From Bradyrhizobium sp. B124 (GTDB taxonomy: Bacteria; Pseudomonadota; Alphaproteobacteria; Rhizobiales; Xanthobacteraceae), in NCBI RefSeq assembly GCF_038967635.1, contig NZ_CP152413.1:3472001-3536000 (forward strand): DNA of 64,000 nt. The letters are read 5' to 3'. This document shows, piece by piece, positions 53,241 to 61,976 of the stretch; within the stretch, counting starts at the first letter, position 1; each line of letters starts with the position of its first letter. Under the pieces are notes generated by a model that ran no database searches, had not been told where the DNA came from, and was given only the letters and a program-made list of their open reading frames with translations. A program made the translations under genes and the position numbers.

Positions 53241-53261
53241 TAATCCGGACAGACGGTCTAT
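53241..53261. promoter_or_regulatory. candidate TetR operator, site C
   Basis: TAATCCG (53241-53247) is followed by GACAGACGGTCTATTATT. AGAC and GTCT (53251-53254 and 53256-53259) form a short dyad. It lies in the divergent promoter region between the acyl-CoA ligase and the binding-protein gene. Similarity to sites A and B is mainly in TAATCCG and the GGTC half site. Confidence 0.5.
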
Positions 53262-53353
53262 TATTACACAGCCAACGCGACGGGTAAAGCCCTTGAAGGG
53301 ACCGCCGTAGGGATCAACGAGCCCCGCAAAAGAGGGCGTCATGGGAGGGGAAG

Positions 53354-54577
53354 ATGCGGAAGCCAATCGTCACGCTTGCCGTGTGGGCGTTCGCGCTCAC
53401 CGGCGCGCTCGGAACAGCGAACGCCCAGAAGGCCTATGGGCCCGGGGTCAGCGACACCGAGATCCTGCTCGGCGCCAATGCGCCCTACAGCGGACCGGCG
53501 TCGATCTATGCGAGCTTCCCGAAGACCATGCTCGCCTATTTCACGATGCTGAACGAGACAGGCGGCATCAACGGCCGCCACATCAATTTCGTAACCCGCG
53601 ACGACGCCTATAGCCCGCCAAAGACCGTCGAGGTGACGCGCGCGCTGGTCGAGAACGACAAGGTGCTCGCGATCATGGCGCCGTTCGGCACGCCGACCAA
53701 CGCCGCGATCCAGAAATACCTCAACAGCAACGGCGTCCCGCAGCTCCTGGTGCAGAGCGGCGGCACGCGCTGGAACGATCCCAAGCAGTTTCCCTGGACG
53801 ACGCCCTACTCGCCGACCTACGTCAACGAATCCCGGATCATCGCGCGCTACGTCCTGCGCGAGAAGCCGGACGCCAAGATCGGCGTGCTCTTGCAGGCCG
53901 ACGACATCGGCAAGGATTTCGTCCTCGGCCTGAAGGAAGGGCTTGGCGCCAAGGCCGACACGATGATCGTCAAGGAGGCGATGTATCAGTCGACCGAGCC
54001 CACGATCGACTCGCAGATCGTGAATCTGAAGGCGTCAGGCGCCGACACCATCCTGATCGCCGCGCAAAACAAATTCGCTTCGATGGCGATCCGCAAGATT
54101 CACGAGCTCGGCTGGAAGCCGCTGATCTTCCTCGGCTCGACGGCGAATTCGATTGCCGGCGTGCTGGTGCCGGCGGGGATCGAGGCCTCCACCGGCATCC
54201 TGACCACGACCTCTTACAAGACACCCAACGATCCGGCCTGGGCCAATGACAAGGGCATGGCCGACTATCTCGCCTTCGCCGCCAAATACATGCCGGGGAT
54301 GGACCCGAACGACGTGATCGCCGTGACCGGCTACACCACGGCCCAGCTCGGCGCGATCATCCTGCAGCGCTGCGGCGACAATCTCACGCGGGAGAATGTG
54401 CTGAAGCAGGCCACCAACCTCAGCGGCATCGAGCTGCCGATGCTGCTTCCGGGCATCACGATCCAGACCACGCCGCAGGATTACGCGGCGATCACCGAGC
54501 GCCGCTTCGCCCGCTTCGACGGCAAGACCTGGGTGCTTTTCGGCGACATCGTGGGCGCGGGCGCGGCCAAGGACTGA
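53354..54577 (+). CDS. ABC transporter substrate-binding protein, HAAT type
   Basis: Periplasmic binding protein of 407 residues with a Sec signal (MRKPIVTLAVWAFALTGALGTANA). ATG follows GGGAGGGGAAG. The mature start GVSDTEILLGANAPYSGPASIY, INGRHINFVTRDDAYSPPKTVEV and AIMAPFGTPTNAAIQKYLN parallel the protein at 30790-32007 (DDAYSPPK, GTPGNIAVQKYMN). These two are therefore close in type. No permease is adjacent; the LivFGHM of 36.8-42.3 kb is a candidate partner. It opens the operon that continues with the unknown protein and thioesterase. Confidence 0.88.
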   Translation: MRKPIVTLAVWAFALTGALGTANAQKAYGPGVSDTEILLGANAPYSGPASIYASFPKTMLAYFTMLNETGGINGRHINFVTRDDAYSPPKTVEVTRALVENDKVLAIMAPFGTPTNAAIQKYLNSNGVPQLLVQSGGTRWNDPKQFPWTTPYSPTYVNESRIIARYVLREKPDAKIGVLLQADDIGKDFVLGLKEGLGAKADTMIVKEAMYQSTEPTIDSQIVNLKASGADTILIAAQNKFASMAIRKIHELGWKPLIFLGSTANSIAGVLVPAGIEASTGILTTTSYKTPNDPAWANDKGMADYLAFAAKYMPGMDPNDVIAVTGYTTAQLGAIILQRCGDNLTRENVLKQATNLSGIELPMLLPGITIQTTPQDYAAITERRFARFDGKTWVLFGDIVGAGAAKD

Positions 54578-54632
54578 CCGCGCGCCACCCGTCCGACTGA
54601 CCGAACCGGCTCAAACACAAAGGACAAGAACA

Positions 54633-55748
54633 ATGCTGACAGCCCAGGACGATCTCATCGGCCACCAGACGCCGCAGCCGTTTGCCAAGGCCGGCGGCGG
54701 AGACCCTAGATTTACCGAGCGCTACTGGTACACCGCGCATCCGATCGATGGCAGCGAATTGCTGCTCGACATCGGGCTCGGCTATTACCCGAACCGCAAC
54801 GTGATGGACGGATTCGCCGGCATCACCATCGGCCGCCGCCAGCACAATTTCCGCGCCTCGCGCGGGCTCGGGACCCGTCCGCTCGAGACGGAGGTCGGCG
54901 GACTCAGGATCGAGATCGTCGAGGGCAACAGCCTGCACAGGGTCTCGCTCGCCGACAATCCGTCCGGCATCAGCTTTGAGCTCGAATTCAAGGCGAGCTT
55001 TCCGGCGGCGCAGGAGAAGCAGAATTTTCGCGAGCGCAACGGCGTCGTCGAGGAGGACCTCGCGCGCGTCTCGCAATTCGGCCGTTGGCGCGGCTGGATC
55101 GTCGCCGATGGCAAGCGCTATGACATCGAGCCGGAACTATGGTGGGGACAGCGCGACCGCTCCTGGGGCCTGCGCTCGGAGATGCGCACCGACGAGACCA
55201 GGCCGCCGGTCGCGACCCATCGCAATTTCTTCTGGACCTGGTCGATGTTCCAGTTTCCGCAGTCGGCGCTGTCGATCTTCATCAAGGAGCGCACGCCGGG
55301 CAAGCCGCATTACCTCTCGGGCAGCGAGTTCCGCCGCGAAGCCGACGGATCGGTTTCGCATCGCGAGGTGACCTCAGTCGAGCACGCTATCGAATGGGCC
55401 GACGATCCGCTCGGCCAGACCATCGCTGTGGCCGACTTCACCTTCAGCTTCGATCGCGGCGAGCCGCGTCGCGTCAAGATGCACGGACTGCCGACGCGAT
55501 TTTATCTCAAGGCCGGCATGTATGGCGGCCTGCAAGGCTGGACCCATGGCGACGACCGCGGCGAGAACCATGCCGCGAACGACATCTGGAACCTCGACGA
55601 CGCGGCGACGCGCGCCGTCGCACGCACGCTGTCGGACCATGTCGTCCGGCTCGAGAGCGGCAACGAGATTGGATTCGGCATCAGCGAATATGGCGTCGCC
55701 GCCGGCTATCCGCTCTATCCGGGACCGCAGAAATTCCCGGCGATGTGA
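54633..55748 (+). CDS. hypothetical protein, 371 residues, beta-rich
   Basis: I do not recognise this family with certainty; homologues are probably DUF-annotated (DUF7064-like, from memory). It has no signal. Trp/Gly/aromatic-rich segments such as TERYWYTAHPIDGSELLLDIGLGYYPNRNVMDG, SQFGRWRGWIVADGKRYDI, WWGQRDRSWGLR and HRNFFWTWSMFQFP suggest a lipocalin-like double barrel as in AttH/CrtC hydratases, but that is weak. AAGGACAAGAACA precedes ATG. It follows the binding protein by 55 bases and its stop overlaps the thioesterase start. A role in the acyl-CoA pathway is inferred from position only. Confidence 0.6.
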   Translation: MLTAQDDLIGHQTPQPFAKAGGGDPRFTERYWYTAHPIDGSELLLDIGLGYYPNRNVMDGFAGITIGRRQHNFRASRGLGTRPLETEVGGLRIEIVEGNSLHRVSLADNPSGISFELEFKASFPAAQEKQNFRERNGVVEEDLARVSQFGRWRGWIVADGKRYDIEPELWWGQRDRSWGLRSEMRTDETRPPVATHRNFFWTWSMFQFPQSALSIFIKERTPGKPHYLSGSEFRREADGSVSHREVTSVEHAIEWADDPLGQTIAVADFTFSFDRGEPRRVKMHGLPTRFYLKAGMYGGLQGWTHGDDRGENHAANDIWNLDDAATRAVARTLSDHVVRLESGNEIGFGISEYGVAAGYPLYPGPQKFPAM

Positions 55749-56674
55749 TGGACGGGCAAGACATCCACGCCGCGGAGGGTAATGAAGCCGCGTGCGATCC
55801 GTGGGACGACAAGGCAGCTGAGGCGCTGGTCTCGCTCGAGACCATTGCCCCGCTGCGCTATCGCAGCCGCTTCGGCGACGGCAACCTCAACGGGCGCTCT
55901 TACGGCGGCCAGATCCTCGGCCAGGCCATGATGGCCGCAACGCTCAGCGCGCCCGAAGATCGCCCGGCGGCGATGCTCCAGCTCTTGTTCCTGCGCGGCG
56001 CCGATCCCACCCGGCGCATCACCTTTGACGCGGAGGTTCTGCAGGACGGCAAGCGGTTCTCCTCCCGCCATATCGTCGGCAGCCAGGGGGACGGCCGTAC
56101 CGTGCTGAGCGCGCAGGCTACGTTCTGCGCAGCCCAGCCGGGCCCGCGACACGCAGCGCCGTTTGCGCCGCCGGAAGATCCCGAAAGCCTGCCCGATCTG
56201 ACCATGATCCCCGATGAGCTGATGGCGCAGTTGCGGCCGCTCGGTCCTTATTCGCCGCACATCAAGCCCAGCATGGATTTCCGCATCCCCGAGATCGAAC
56301 GTCAGCTCTCGGCCGCGACGGCAGAGCCGCGCCTGCGCTTCTGGATCAGATGTCGGCAGCCGCTCGCCGCCGGTTCCCGCGCCCAGGCCGCGGTGTTCGC
56401 CTATCTCTCGGATTGGTGGCTCAACTTCTCCAGCGTCGGCGGCCATCTCCGCGAGCTGCAGTCACGCGCGCCGCTCTATCTGTCGAGCCTCAACCATTGC
56501 ATCTGGTTTCATCGTGCATTCTCGCCCGACGCCTGGATGCATGTCGAGACCGAGAGCCCATGCGCAGATGGCGGCCGCGGGCTGTCGATCGCCCGCATCC
56601 ATGACCTCGATGGGTCGATGCTCGCGACCTCGATCCAGGAAACCCTGATGGTGCATCAGGATGGCGATGCGTAG
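55748..56674 (+). CDS. acyl-CoA thioesterase, TesB-like double hot-dog
   Basis: Hydrolyses an acyl-CoA to free acid and CoA. The 308-residue protein has a TesB-like start of the first hot-dog domain, FGDGNLNGRSYGGQILGQAMMAA, then HIVGSQGDGRTVLSAQATFCA. The second domain includes FAYLSDWWLNFS, SLNHCIWFHRAFSPDAWMHVETESPCADGGRGLSIARIHDLDGSMLATSIQETLM. The Asp, Ser/Thr and Gln of TesB appear as DWW, SLNH-type and SIQE. ATG overlaps the preceding stop (TGATG). It closes the plus-strand operon and could release CoA from dead-end or product esters. Confidence 0.88.
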   Translation: MDGQDIHAAEGNEAACDPWDDKAAEALVSLETIAPLRYRSRFGDGNLNGRSYGGQILGQAMMAATLSAPEDRPAAMLQLLFLRGADPTRRITFDAEVLQDGKRFSSRHIVGSQGDGRTVLSAQATFCAAQPGPRHAAPFAPPEDPESLPDLTMIPDELMAQLRPLGPYSPHIKPSMDFRIPEIERQLSAATAEPRLRFWIRCRQPLAAGSRAQAAVFAYLSDWWLNFSSVGGHLRELQSRAPLYLSSLNHCIWFHRAFSPDAWMHVETESPCADGGRGLSIARIHDLDGSMLATSIQETLMVHQDGDA

Positions 56675-56885
56675 GTCACGCTGCAATTTTTGAGACGACG
56701 TCGGGATCGCGGCTGAGTTGCAGCCGCTCTTCATCACCGGTTCCATGACCTGTTGAATCCCGGCAACACCGCCAGACAAAATGCGCAATCGTGCAGATTG
56801 CGCGTTTTGAACCACGACTGTGCCGCATCTCGGTCCAATCCTGCCTGCGGGTGGCGCAACAAAAACACGATTGGGGAAAACCTAC

Positions 56886-57119
56886 ATGCAGCAGGCACCG
56901 TCAGGCGCACGGAGCGCGGAACCGTCTGGATATGTTCTCTACTTCCAGCTTGCCAGCAATGGCGCGAGACGCGCGTGCAGTCTGACGATCCAGGCGGAAA
57001 GTGCCAACGAGGCAGCGCGAATCTTCCGCGAGAACTGGAGCGCAATCGAATCGATGGCACGCGACGGCGTGAGCACGGGAATGGTCGGCTCGGCGCCCGT
57101 CAGCCTGGCGATGTCGTGA
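56886..57119 (+). CDS. small hypothetical protein, 77 residues
   Basis: ATG 56886 is preceded by GGGGAAAACCTAC. The protein reads MQQAPSGARSAEPSGYVLYF, then LASNGARRACSLTIQAESANEAARIFRENWSAI in the middle. One strand followed by a helix gives a compact domain, and codon use resembles the neighbours. I do not recognise a family. It stands alone between the thioesterase and the TonB receptor. The gap before it (56675-56885) shows nothing clear. Confidence 0.5.
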   Translation: MQQAPSGARSAEPSGYVLYFQLASNGARRACSLTIQAESANEAARIFRENWSAIESMARDGVSTGMVGSAPVSLAMS

Positions 57120-57237
57120 CGCGCATCGCGCGCCACACGAGCTAACCTACGCCTGAGGCGTGACAGGACAACGACCGCTCACCTCAAGCCAGGATCGCGC
57201 GACCATTTGACGCGCTAACGTGAAATCAAGTCATGAG

Positions 57238-57271
57238 ATGCAGGGCTCGCGCACGCGCGCGGGCCCTGCAT
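57238..57271. terminator. hairpin terminator candidate
   Basis: ATGCAGGGC (57238-57246) pairs with GCCCTGCAT (57263-57271); inner CGCG arms extend the stem. TTGTCTTA follows. It lies 119 bases after the small protein and before the iron module. Confidence 0.5.
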
Positions 57272-57282
57272 TGTCTTAGAAC

Positions 57283-57327
57283 GATTCAAATCCTATCCGG
57301 TTAGAGGGATTCAAGTCTGCTCCGGTT
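57283..57327. promoter_or_regulatory. direct repeats upstream of the TonB receptor gene
   Basis: Two 20-base units, starting GATTCAA and ending TCCGGTT, at 57283-57302 and 57308-57327, match at 16 of 20 positions and are 25 bases apart. They lie about 70 bases before the receptor start. They could be an iron-responsive site (Irr/Fur-type or other), but no known consensus is obvious. Confidence 0.4.
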
Positions 57328-57393
57328 CTTTTCGCGCGCGCCGACTGCTAGAGGCGCGGCGTGAATAAGTTTGCGTGAATCGGAAGTGCAAGA

Positions 57394-59733
57394 GTGCCTG
57401 TGAATGCTGATCGCCGGGTTGTCGGCGACCGTCGAAATGCCGCCGACAAGGGCCGCACCCACCTGCTGATCGGCGCAGCATTCCTGCTCGCCGACCTCTC
57501 CTCGGCGGTGACGCCGGCAAGCGCCCAATCGAGCGTCCCCTTGCCGCCGGTCACGGTCGAGCAACCGACACAGAAGCGCAAGCCCGCAGCCAGTTCGGCG
57601 CGGTCGGCACAGCGAACGCAGTCGGCCGCCGCGGCACGGCAGCGCAGCCGGAATGCCCAGCCGACGCCCCCGACACCATCGGAGCGCGCGGCAGCTGCCG
57701 CTGCCGAGTTGAACGAAGCCAAGCTGCACTATCGCGCGATGCCGAGCTCGACCACCTTGCGCAGCGGCGCCTCGCCGCTCGACACCTCGCAGACCGTCAA
57801 CGTCGTGCCGGAGCAGGTGCTGAAGGATCAACTGCCGCGCAATCTCGACGACGCGCTCGCCAATGTCAGCGGCGTCACCCAGGGCAACACGCTGGCCGGC
57901 ACCCAGGACGCGGTGATGCGCCGCGGCTTCGGCGACAACCGCGACGGCTCGATCATGCGCAACGGCATGCCTCTGGTGCAGGGCCGGAGCCTCGACGCTG
58001 CGGTGGAAAGCGTCGAAGTGCTGAAGGGCCCGGCGTCGCTGCTCTACGGCATCATGGATCCCGGCGGCATCGTCAACACGATCAGCAAGCGCCCCGAGCT
58101 CTACCAACACGGATCGGTGACCCTGCTCGGCTCGACCTACGCCAACAACAAGAGCGGCGCCGACGGCACCATCGACATCACCGGCCCGATCGGCAATGGC
58201 GGCCTCGCCTATCGCTTCATCGGCTACGGCGTGAGCGAGGACTATTGGCGCAATTTCGGCCGCCACCGCGAAATGCTGGTCGCGCCGTCGCTGGCCTGGT
58301 ACGGCGACAACACCACGGTGCAGCTCAATTACGAGCACCGCGAGTTCATCACGCCGTTCGACCGCGGCACCGCGTTCGATCCCGTGACCAAGGCGCCGCT
58401 GGCGATCCCCGCGATGCGCCGGCTCGACGAGCCGTTCAACAACGTGTGGGGCACCTCCGACCTGATGCAGGCCTCGGTCGAGCACCGGCTGAACCAGGAC
58501 TGGAAGCTGTTCACGGCCTACAGCTACAACACCGAGACATTCAGCGCCAACCAGCTCCGCATCACCGGCATCAACACCAAGACCGGCATCGAGACCCGCA
58601 GCAATGACGGCACGCAGGGCTCGCTCAGCAATGCGAGCTACGGCACCTCCTATCTGCAGGGCAATGTCTGGCTCGGCGGTTTCCGCAACGAGGTGCTGTT
58701 CGGCGGTGACGGCCAGTACCGTACGATCTACCGCGACAATCTGATCCGGCAGGCGACGCCGAGCTTCAACTTCTATAATCCGGTCTATGGGCTGATCACG
58801 CCGGGCACCACGGTGTCCGCCGTCGACAGCGCCCAGACCGACAAGCTTGGCCAGTGGTCGCTGTTCTTCCAGGACACACTGCATCTGACCGAGCGCTTCG
58901 CGCTGGTCGGCGGCGTGCGCTACATAGAATATGACCAGATCGCGGGCAAGGGACGGCCCTTCATCACCAACACCAACGTCTCGGGGGACAAGGCACTGCC
59001 GCTCGGCGGCGCGATCCTCAAGCTTACCGACGAGGTCTCGCTGTATGCGAACTACACCCAGTCGCTGAAGCCGACCTCGACCATCGCGCCGCTCACCGGC
59101 GGCGTCGTGATCGGCTCCAACATCGCCCCGGAAGAGGGCACCCAGTGGGAGACCGGCGTCAAGTTCGACTTCAACAAGCGGATCTCCGGCACGCTTGCGC
59201 TTTACGACATCGACAAGAAGAACGTGCTGGTCTCGCAGCTCAACCCTGCGACCAGCATTGTCGAGTACCGCACCGCCGGCAAGGTCCGCTCGCGCGGCGT
59301 CGAACTCGATGTCACCGGCAGGCTGACCGACAATTGGAGCATGATCGGCAGCTATGGCTATACCGATGCGCGCGTCACCGAGGATCCGACGCTCGCCGGC
59401 AACGCGCTGCAGAACGTCGCGCTCAACACCGCTTCGCTCTATCTTGTCTATGATTTCGGCACCACCCTGCCCGGCCGGCTGCGTCTCGGCGGCGGCGCCC
59501 GCTATGTCGGCGACCGGCCCGGCGACGCCACGAACAGCTTCGTGCTACCGGCCTACACCGTCGCTGATGTCTTTGCGACCTACGAGACCAAGGTCCAGAC
59601 GTTCCCGGTGGTCTATCAGTTCAACGTCAAGAACCTGTTCGATACCGTCTACTATCCCTCGGCCGTCAGCAATCTGGCCGTGGCGATGGGCGACGCGCGG
59701 CGCTTCTCGCTTTCGGCGACGGTGAAATTCTAG
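57394..59733 (+). CDS. TonB-dependent siderophore receptor
   Basis: Outer-membrane receptor of 779 residues that takes up an iron-siderophore using TonB energy. An N-terminal signal (LLIGAAFLLADLSSAVTPASA) is followed by a TonB-box-like LPPVTVEQP at 50-58 and a long Ala/Gln/Arg-rich linker. The plug starts near 125 (SQTVNVVPEQVLKDQLPRNLDDALANVSGV, VEVLKGPASLLYGIMDPGGIVN), then the 22-strand barrel, ending VAMGDARRFSLSATVKF. No STN signalling domain is present. The start is GTG 57394, chosen because the signal requires the frame from there. Structure fits the FhuE/FoxA group (hydroxamate), but the ligand is open. It is first in an iron operon. Confidence 0.88.
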   Translation: MPVNADRRVVGDRRNAADKGRTHLLIGAAFLLADLSSAVTPASAQSSVPLPPVTVEQPTQKRKPAASSARSAQRTQSAAAARQRSRNAQPTPPTPSERAAAAAAELNEAKLHYRAMPSSTTLRSGASPLDTSQTVNVVPEQVLKDQLPRNLDDALANVSGVTQGNTLAGTQDAVMRRGFGDNRDGSIMRNGMPLVQGRSLDAAVESVEVLKGPASLLYGIMDPGGIVNTISKRPELYQHGSVTLLGSTYANNKSGADGTIDITGPIGNGGLAYRFIGYGVSEDYWRNFGRHREMLVAPSLAWYGDNTTVQLNYEHREFITPFDRGTAFDPVTKAPLAIPAMRRLDEPFNNVWGTSDLMQASVEHRLNQDWKLFTAYSYNTETFSANQLRITGINTKTGIETRSNDGTQGSLSNASYGTSYLQGNVWLGGFRNEVLFGGDGQYRTIYRDNLIRQATPSFNFYNPVYGLITPGTTVSAVDSAQTDKLGQWSLFFQDTLHLTERFALVGGVRYIEYDQIAGKGRPFITNTNVSGDKALPLGGAILKLTDEVSLYANYTQSLKPTSTIAPLTGGVVIGSNIAPEEGTQWETGVKFDFNKRISGTLALYDIDKKNVLVSQLNPATSIVEYRTAGKVRSRGVELDVTGRLTDNWSMIGSYGYTDARVTEDPTLAGNALQNVALNTASLYLVYDFGTTLPGRLRLGGGARYVGDRPGDATNSFVLPAYTVADVFATYETKVQTFPVVYQFNVKNLFDTVYYPSAVSNLAVAMGDARRFSLSATVKF

Positions 59734-59734
59734 C

Positions 59735-60760
59735 ATGGCCACGGCACGGACAGCGATCGGACTGCTGGCCGCCCTGGCGACGTCCGCCTTCGCCTGCGTC
59801 ACCGCCCACGCCGATGAGCTCACGCTTTATTCGACCCGCGAAGCCAATCTGGTCGAGCCTGTCGTCGCGGCCTTCACGGCAACGACCGGCACCAAGGTCA
59901 ACACCGTCTTTGTCGAGGACAGCCTGGTCAAGCGACTGACAGCGGAAGGCGACAATTCGCCCGCGGATGTCCTGCTCACCATCGGTCTCGACAAGACGAC
60001 CCAGCTTGCTGCGCGCGGGCTGACGCAGGTGCTGGCATCACCAGCGCTTGTCCAGGCGGTGCCCGCGAACCTGCGCGGCGGCGACGGCCAGTGGATCGCG
60101 CTCGCAATCCGTCCGCGTGTGGTGTTCGCAAGCAAGGACAACCCGCTCGCGGCGATCACCTATGAAGAGCTCGCCGATCCCAAATGGCGTGCCAAACTGT
60201 GCATGCGGCCAGCCGCGCACCAGAACAACGTCGCGCTGGTCGCGGCCTATCTTGCGCATCACGGAACAGATGCGACGGAGAGCTGGCTCGCCGGGCTGAA
60301 GGCCAATCTCGTCCACAAGCCGAACGGCAAGGACAACGACGTGATCCGCGAGATCGCGGAAGGACGCTGCGACATCGGGATCGGCAACACGGTCGCGCTC
60401 GCCCAGCTCCGCGACGGCCGCGAAGGCAATGACTGGCGCGCATGGGCGGACGCCGTGAAGGCGGTGCCGACTGCGTTCGCGGGTGGCGGCAGTCACGTCA
60501 ACCTGACGGGCGCAGCGATTGCCCGGCACGCACCGCATCCGGCCGCGGCTCGCGCCTTCCTCGAATTCCTCGTCACACCCGAGGCCCAGACGATCGTCTC
60601 CACCGCCGAGCTGGAATACCCCGTGCTTGCGACCGCAAAGCGGGCGCCGATCGTGGAGGGAATCGGATCGTTCGCTGCCGATGCTCTCCCCATCGATGAG
60701 ATCGCCGCGCATCAAGCGGCCGCAATCGCGCTGATCCGAAAGGCCGGATTCGATGAATGA
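59735..60760 (+). CDS. Fe3+ ABC transporter substrate-binding protein, FbpA-like
   Basis: Periplasmic iron-binding protein of 341 residues. The signal is MATARTAIGLLAALATSAFACVTAHA; the mature protein begins DELTLYSTREANLVEPVVAAFTATTGTKVN, the FbpA/FutA start. Further hallmarks are SPADVLLTIGLDKTTQLAARGL and AGGGSHVNLTGAAIARHAPH. Tyrosine iron ligands of FbpA near the C-terminus are not clearly present, so the metal mode may differ. It starts one base after the receptor stop and overlaps the PepSY gene by eight bases. No permease or ATPase follows. Confidence 0.85.
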   Translation: MATARTAIGLLAALATSAFACVTAHADELTLYSTREANLVEPVVAAFTATTGTKVNTVFVEDSLVKRLTAEGDNSPADVLLTIGLDKTTQLAARGLTQVLASPALVQAVPANLRGGDGQWIALAIRPRVVFASKDNPLAAITYEELADPKWRAKLCMRPAAHQNNVALVAAYLAHHGTDATESWLAGLKANLVHKPNGKDNDVIREIAEGRCDIGIGNTVALAQLRDGREGNDWRAWADAVKAVPTAFAGGGSHVNLTGAAIARHAPHPAAARAFLEFLVTPEAQTIVSTAELEYPVLATAKRAPIVEGIGSFAADALPIDEIAAHQAAAIALIRKAGFDE

Positions 60761-61967
60761 TGTCCGCCGCCCGATCAAGGCCGCGCTGCTGCAGGTCCAC
60801 TCCCTCGCCGGCCTCGCGCTGGCGCTGCTGTGGGCCGTGGTCGGCATCACCGGCGCGACGATGGCGTTCGAGGACGAGATCGAGGCCAGCCTGAACAGCC
60901 ACATCATGCGCGTCGACGCCAGTGCGACGCGGCGGCTGACACCGGATGAACTGGTCGCACGGCTGCAGTCGGCCGGCGACTTCGGCAGGGCCTCCGCCGT
61001 GACGATGGCGAGCGACCCGTCAGCGGCCGTATGGATCCGCTTCGCCCGCAGCGAAGGCGGCGCGCGGCCGTCCTCGGTCTACGTCGATCCCTATGACGGA
61101 CATTTGCTCGGCTCGCCGCGCGGCGAGGACTTCTTCGCCACCGTCCGCAAGCTGCATCGCTGGCTGCTGCTGCCGGGGGACGGCAATGGCATGGGACGCA
61201 AGATCACCGGGTCAGCCGCGATCTGCCTGATCGTGATGCTGATCACCGGCCTCGTGCTGCGCTGGCCGCATCGCGCGCGCAGCGTGAAGATGTGGCTGAA
61301 GCCAAACCTGGGCCTGCGCGGGCGCGGCCTGCACCGCTCGCTGCACGCCGTGATCGGCACCTGGGTGCTGCCGGTCTATCTGGTGATGACGCTGACCGGC
61401 CTGTGGTATTCGTTCGAGTGGTACAAGGCCGGCGCCAACTGGCTCCTGGCGCGGCCTCAGGCCACGGATGCGACGATGCAGCCCAAGCCAACACGCGGCG
61501 CGGCGGCCGCCACGGGCAAGGGCGAAGCTAAAACCGAAGCGAAGGCCGAAGCAAAGCCGCTCGCCTTCGATCGTGTCTGGACCATGTTCCTGCAGCAGGA
61601 GAACAACGAATATGGACGGGTCCTGCTGACCCTGCCGGCCGGCGCGGGCACGGCGGTGCGCGTGCGGTCATGGCCGCGGGATTCGTCGCTCGAGAGCGTG
61701 CGCGACGAATTCCGTATCGATGCCATCACCGGACGCGTCATCTCGTCGGATCGCTACGCGGATAAGACGTTTGGCGAGCGTGTCCTTGCCGGCGTGCTCG
61801 ACATCCACCGCGGCGCCATCCTGGGTTGGCCCGGCAAGCTCGCCTTCATGCTGGCCGCCGCCATGATGCCGCTGTTCGCCGTGACCGGTCTGCTGCTCTA
61901 TCTGTCCCGTCGCAGGCACCGGCGCCTCGCGCGACAGCCGATGGGCCACCTCGTTCCGGGTGAATGA
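60753..61967 (+). CDS. PepSY-associated membrane protein, possible ferrisiderophore reductase
   Basis: Inner-membrane protein of 404 residues with four helices: LALALLWAVVGITGATMAF near 20-40, AICLIVMLITGLVLRW, LPVYLVMTLTGLWYSF and LAFMLAAAMMPLFAVTGLLLYLS. Periplasmic PepSY-type domains lie between them, and His residues in the helices and edges (HSLAG, KLHRW, LHRSLHAVIG, DIHRG) can hold heme. A FoxB/FegB-like role in reducing Fe3+-siderophore in the periplasm fits the neighbours. An Ala/Lys/Glu-rich linker (KGEAKTEAKAEAK) occupies about 255-270. It overlaps the binding-protein gene, ending the operon. Confidence 0.82.
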   Translation: MNDVRRPIKAALLQVHSLAGLALALLWAVVGITGATMAFEDEIEASLNSHIMRVDASATRRLTPDELVARLQSAGDFGRASAVTMASDPSAAVWIRFARSEGGARPSSVYVDPYDGHLLGSPRGEDFFATVRKLHRWLLLPGDGNGMGRKITGSAAICLIVMLITGLVLRWPHRARSVKMWLKPNLGLRGRGLHRSLHAVIGTWVLPVYLVMTLTGLWYSFEWYKAGANWLLARPQATDATMQPKPTRGAAAATGKGEAKTEAKAEAKPLAFDRVWTMFLQQENNEYGRVLLTLPAGAGTAVRVRSWPRDSSLESVRDEFRIDAITGRVISSDRYADKTFGERVLAGVLDIHRGAILGWPGKLAFMLAAAMMPLFAVTGLLLYLSRRRHRRLARQPMGHLVPGE

Positions 61968-61976
61968 ACCGCGCGA

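Noticed and set aside
57301..58884. Long minus-strand open frame opposite the TonB receptor
   Set aside because: The receptor on the plus strand has signal, plug and barrel motifs; the antisense frame has none.
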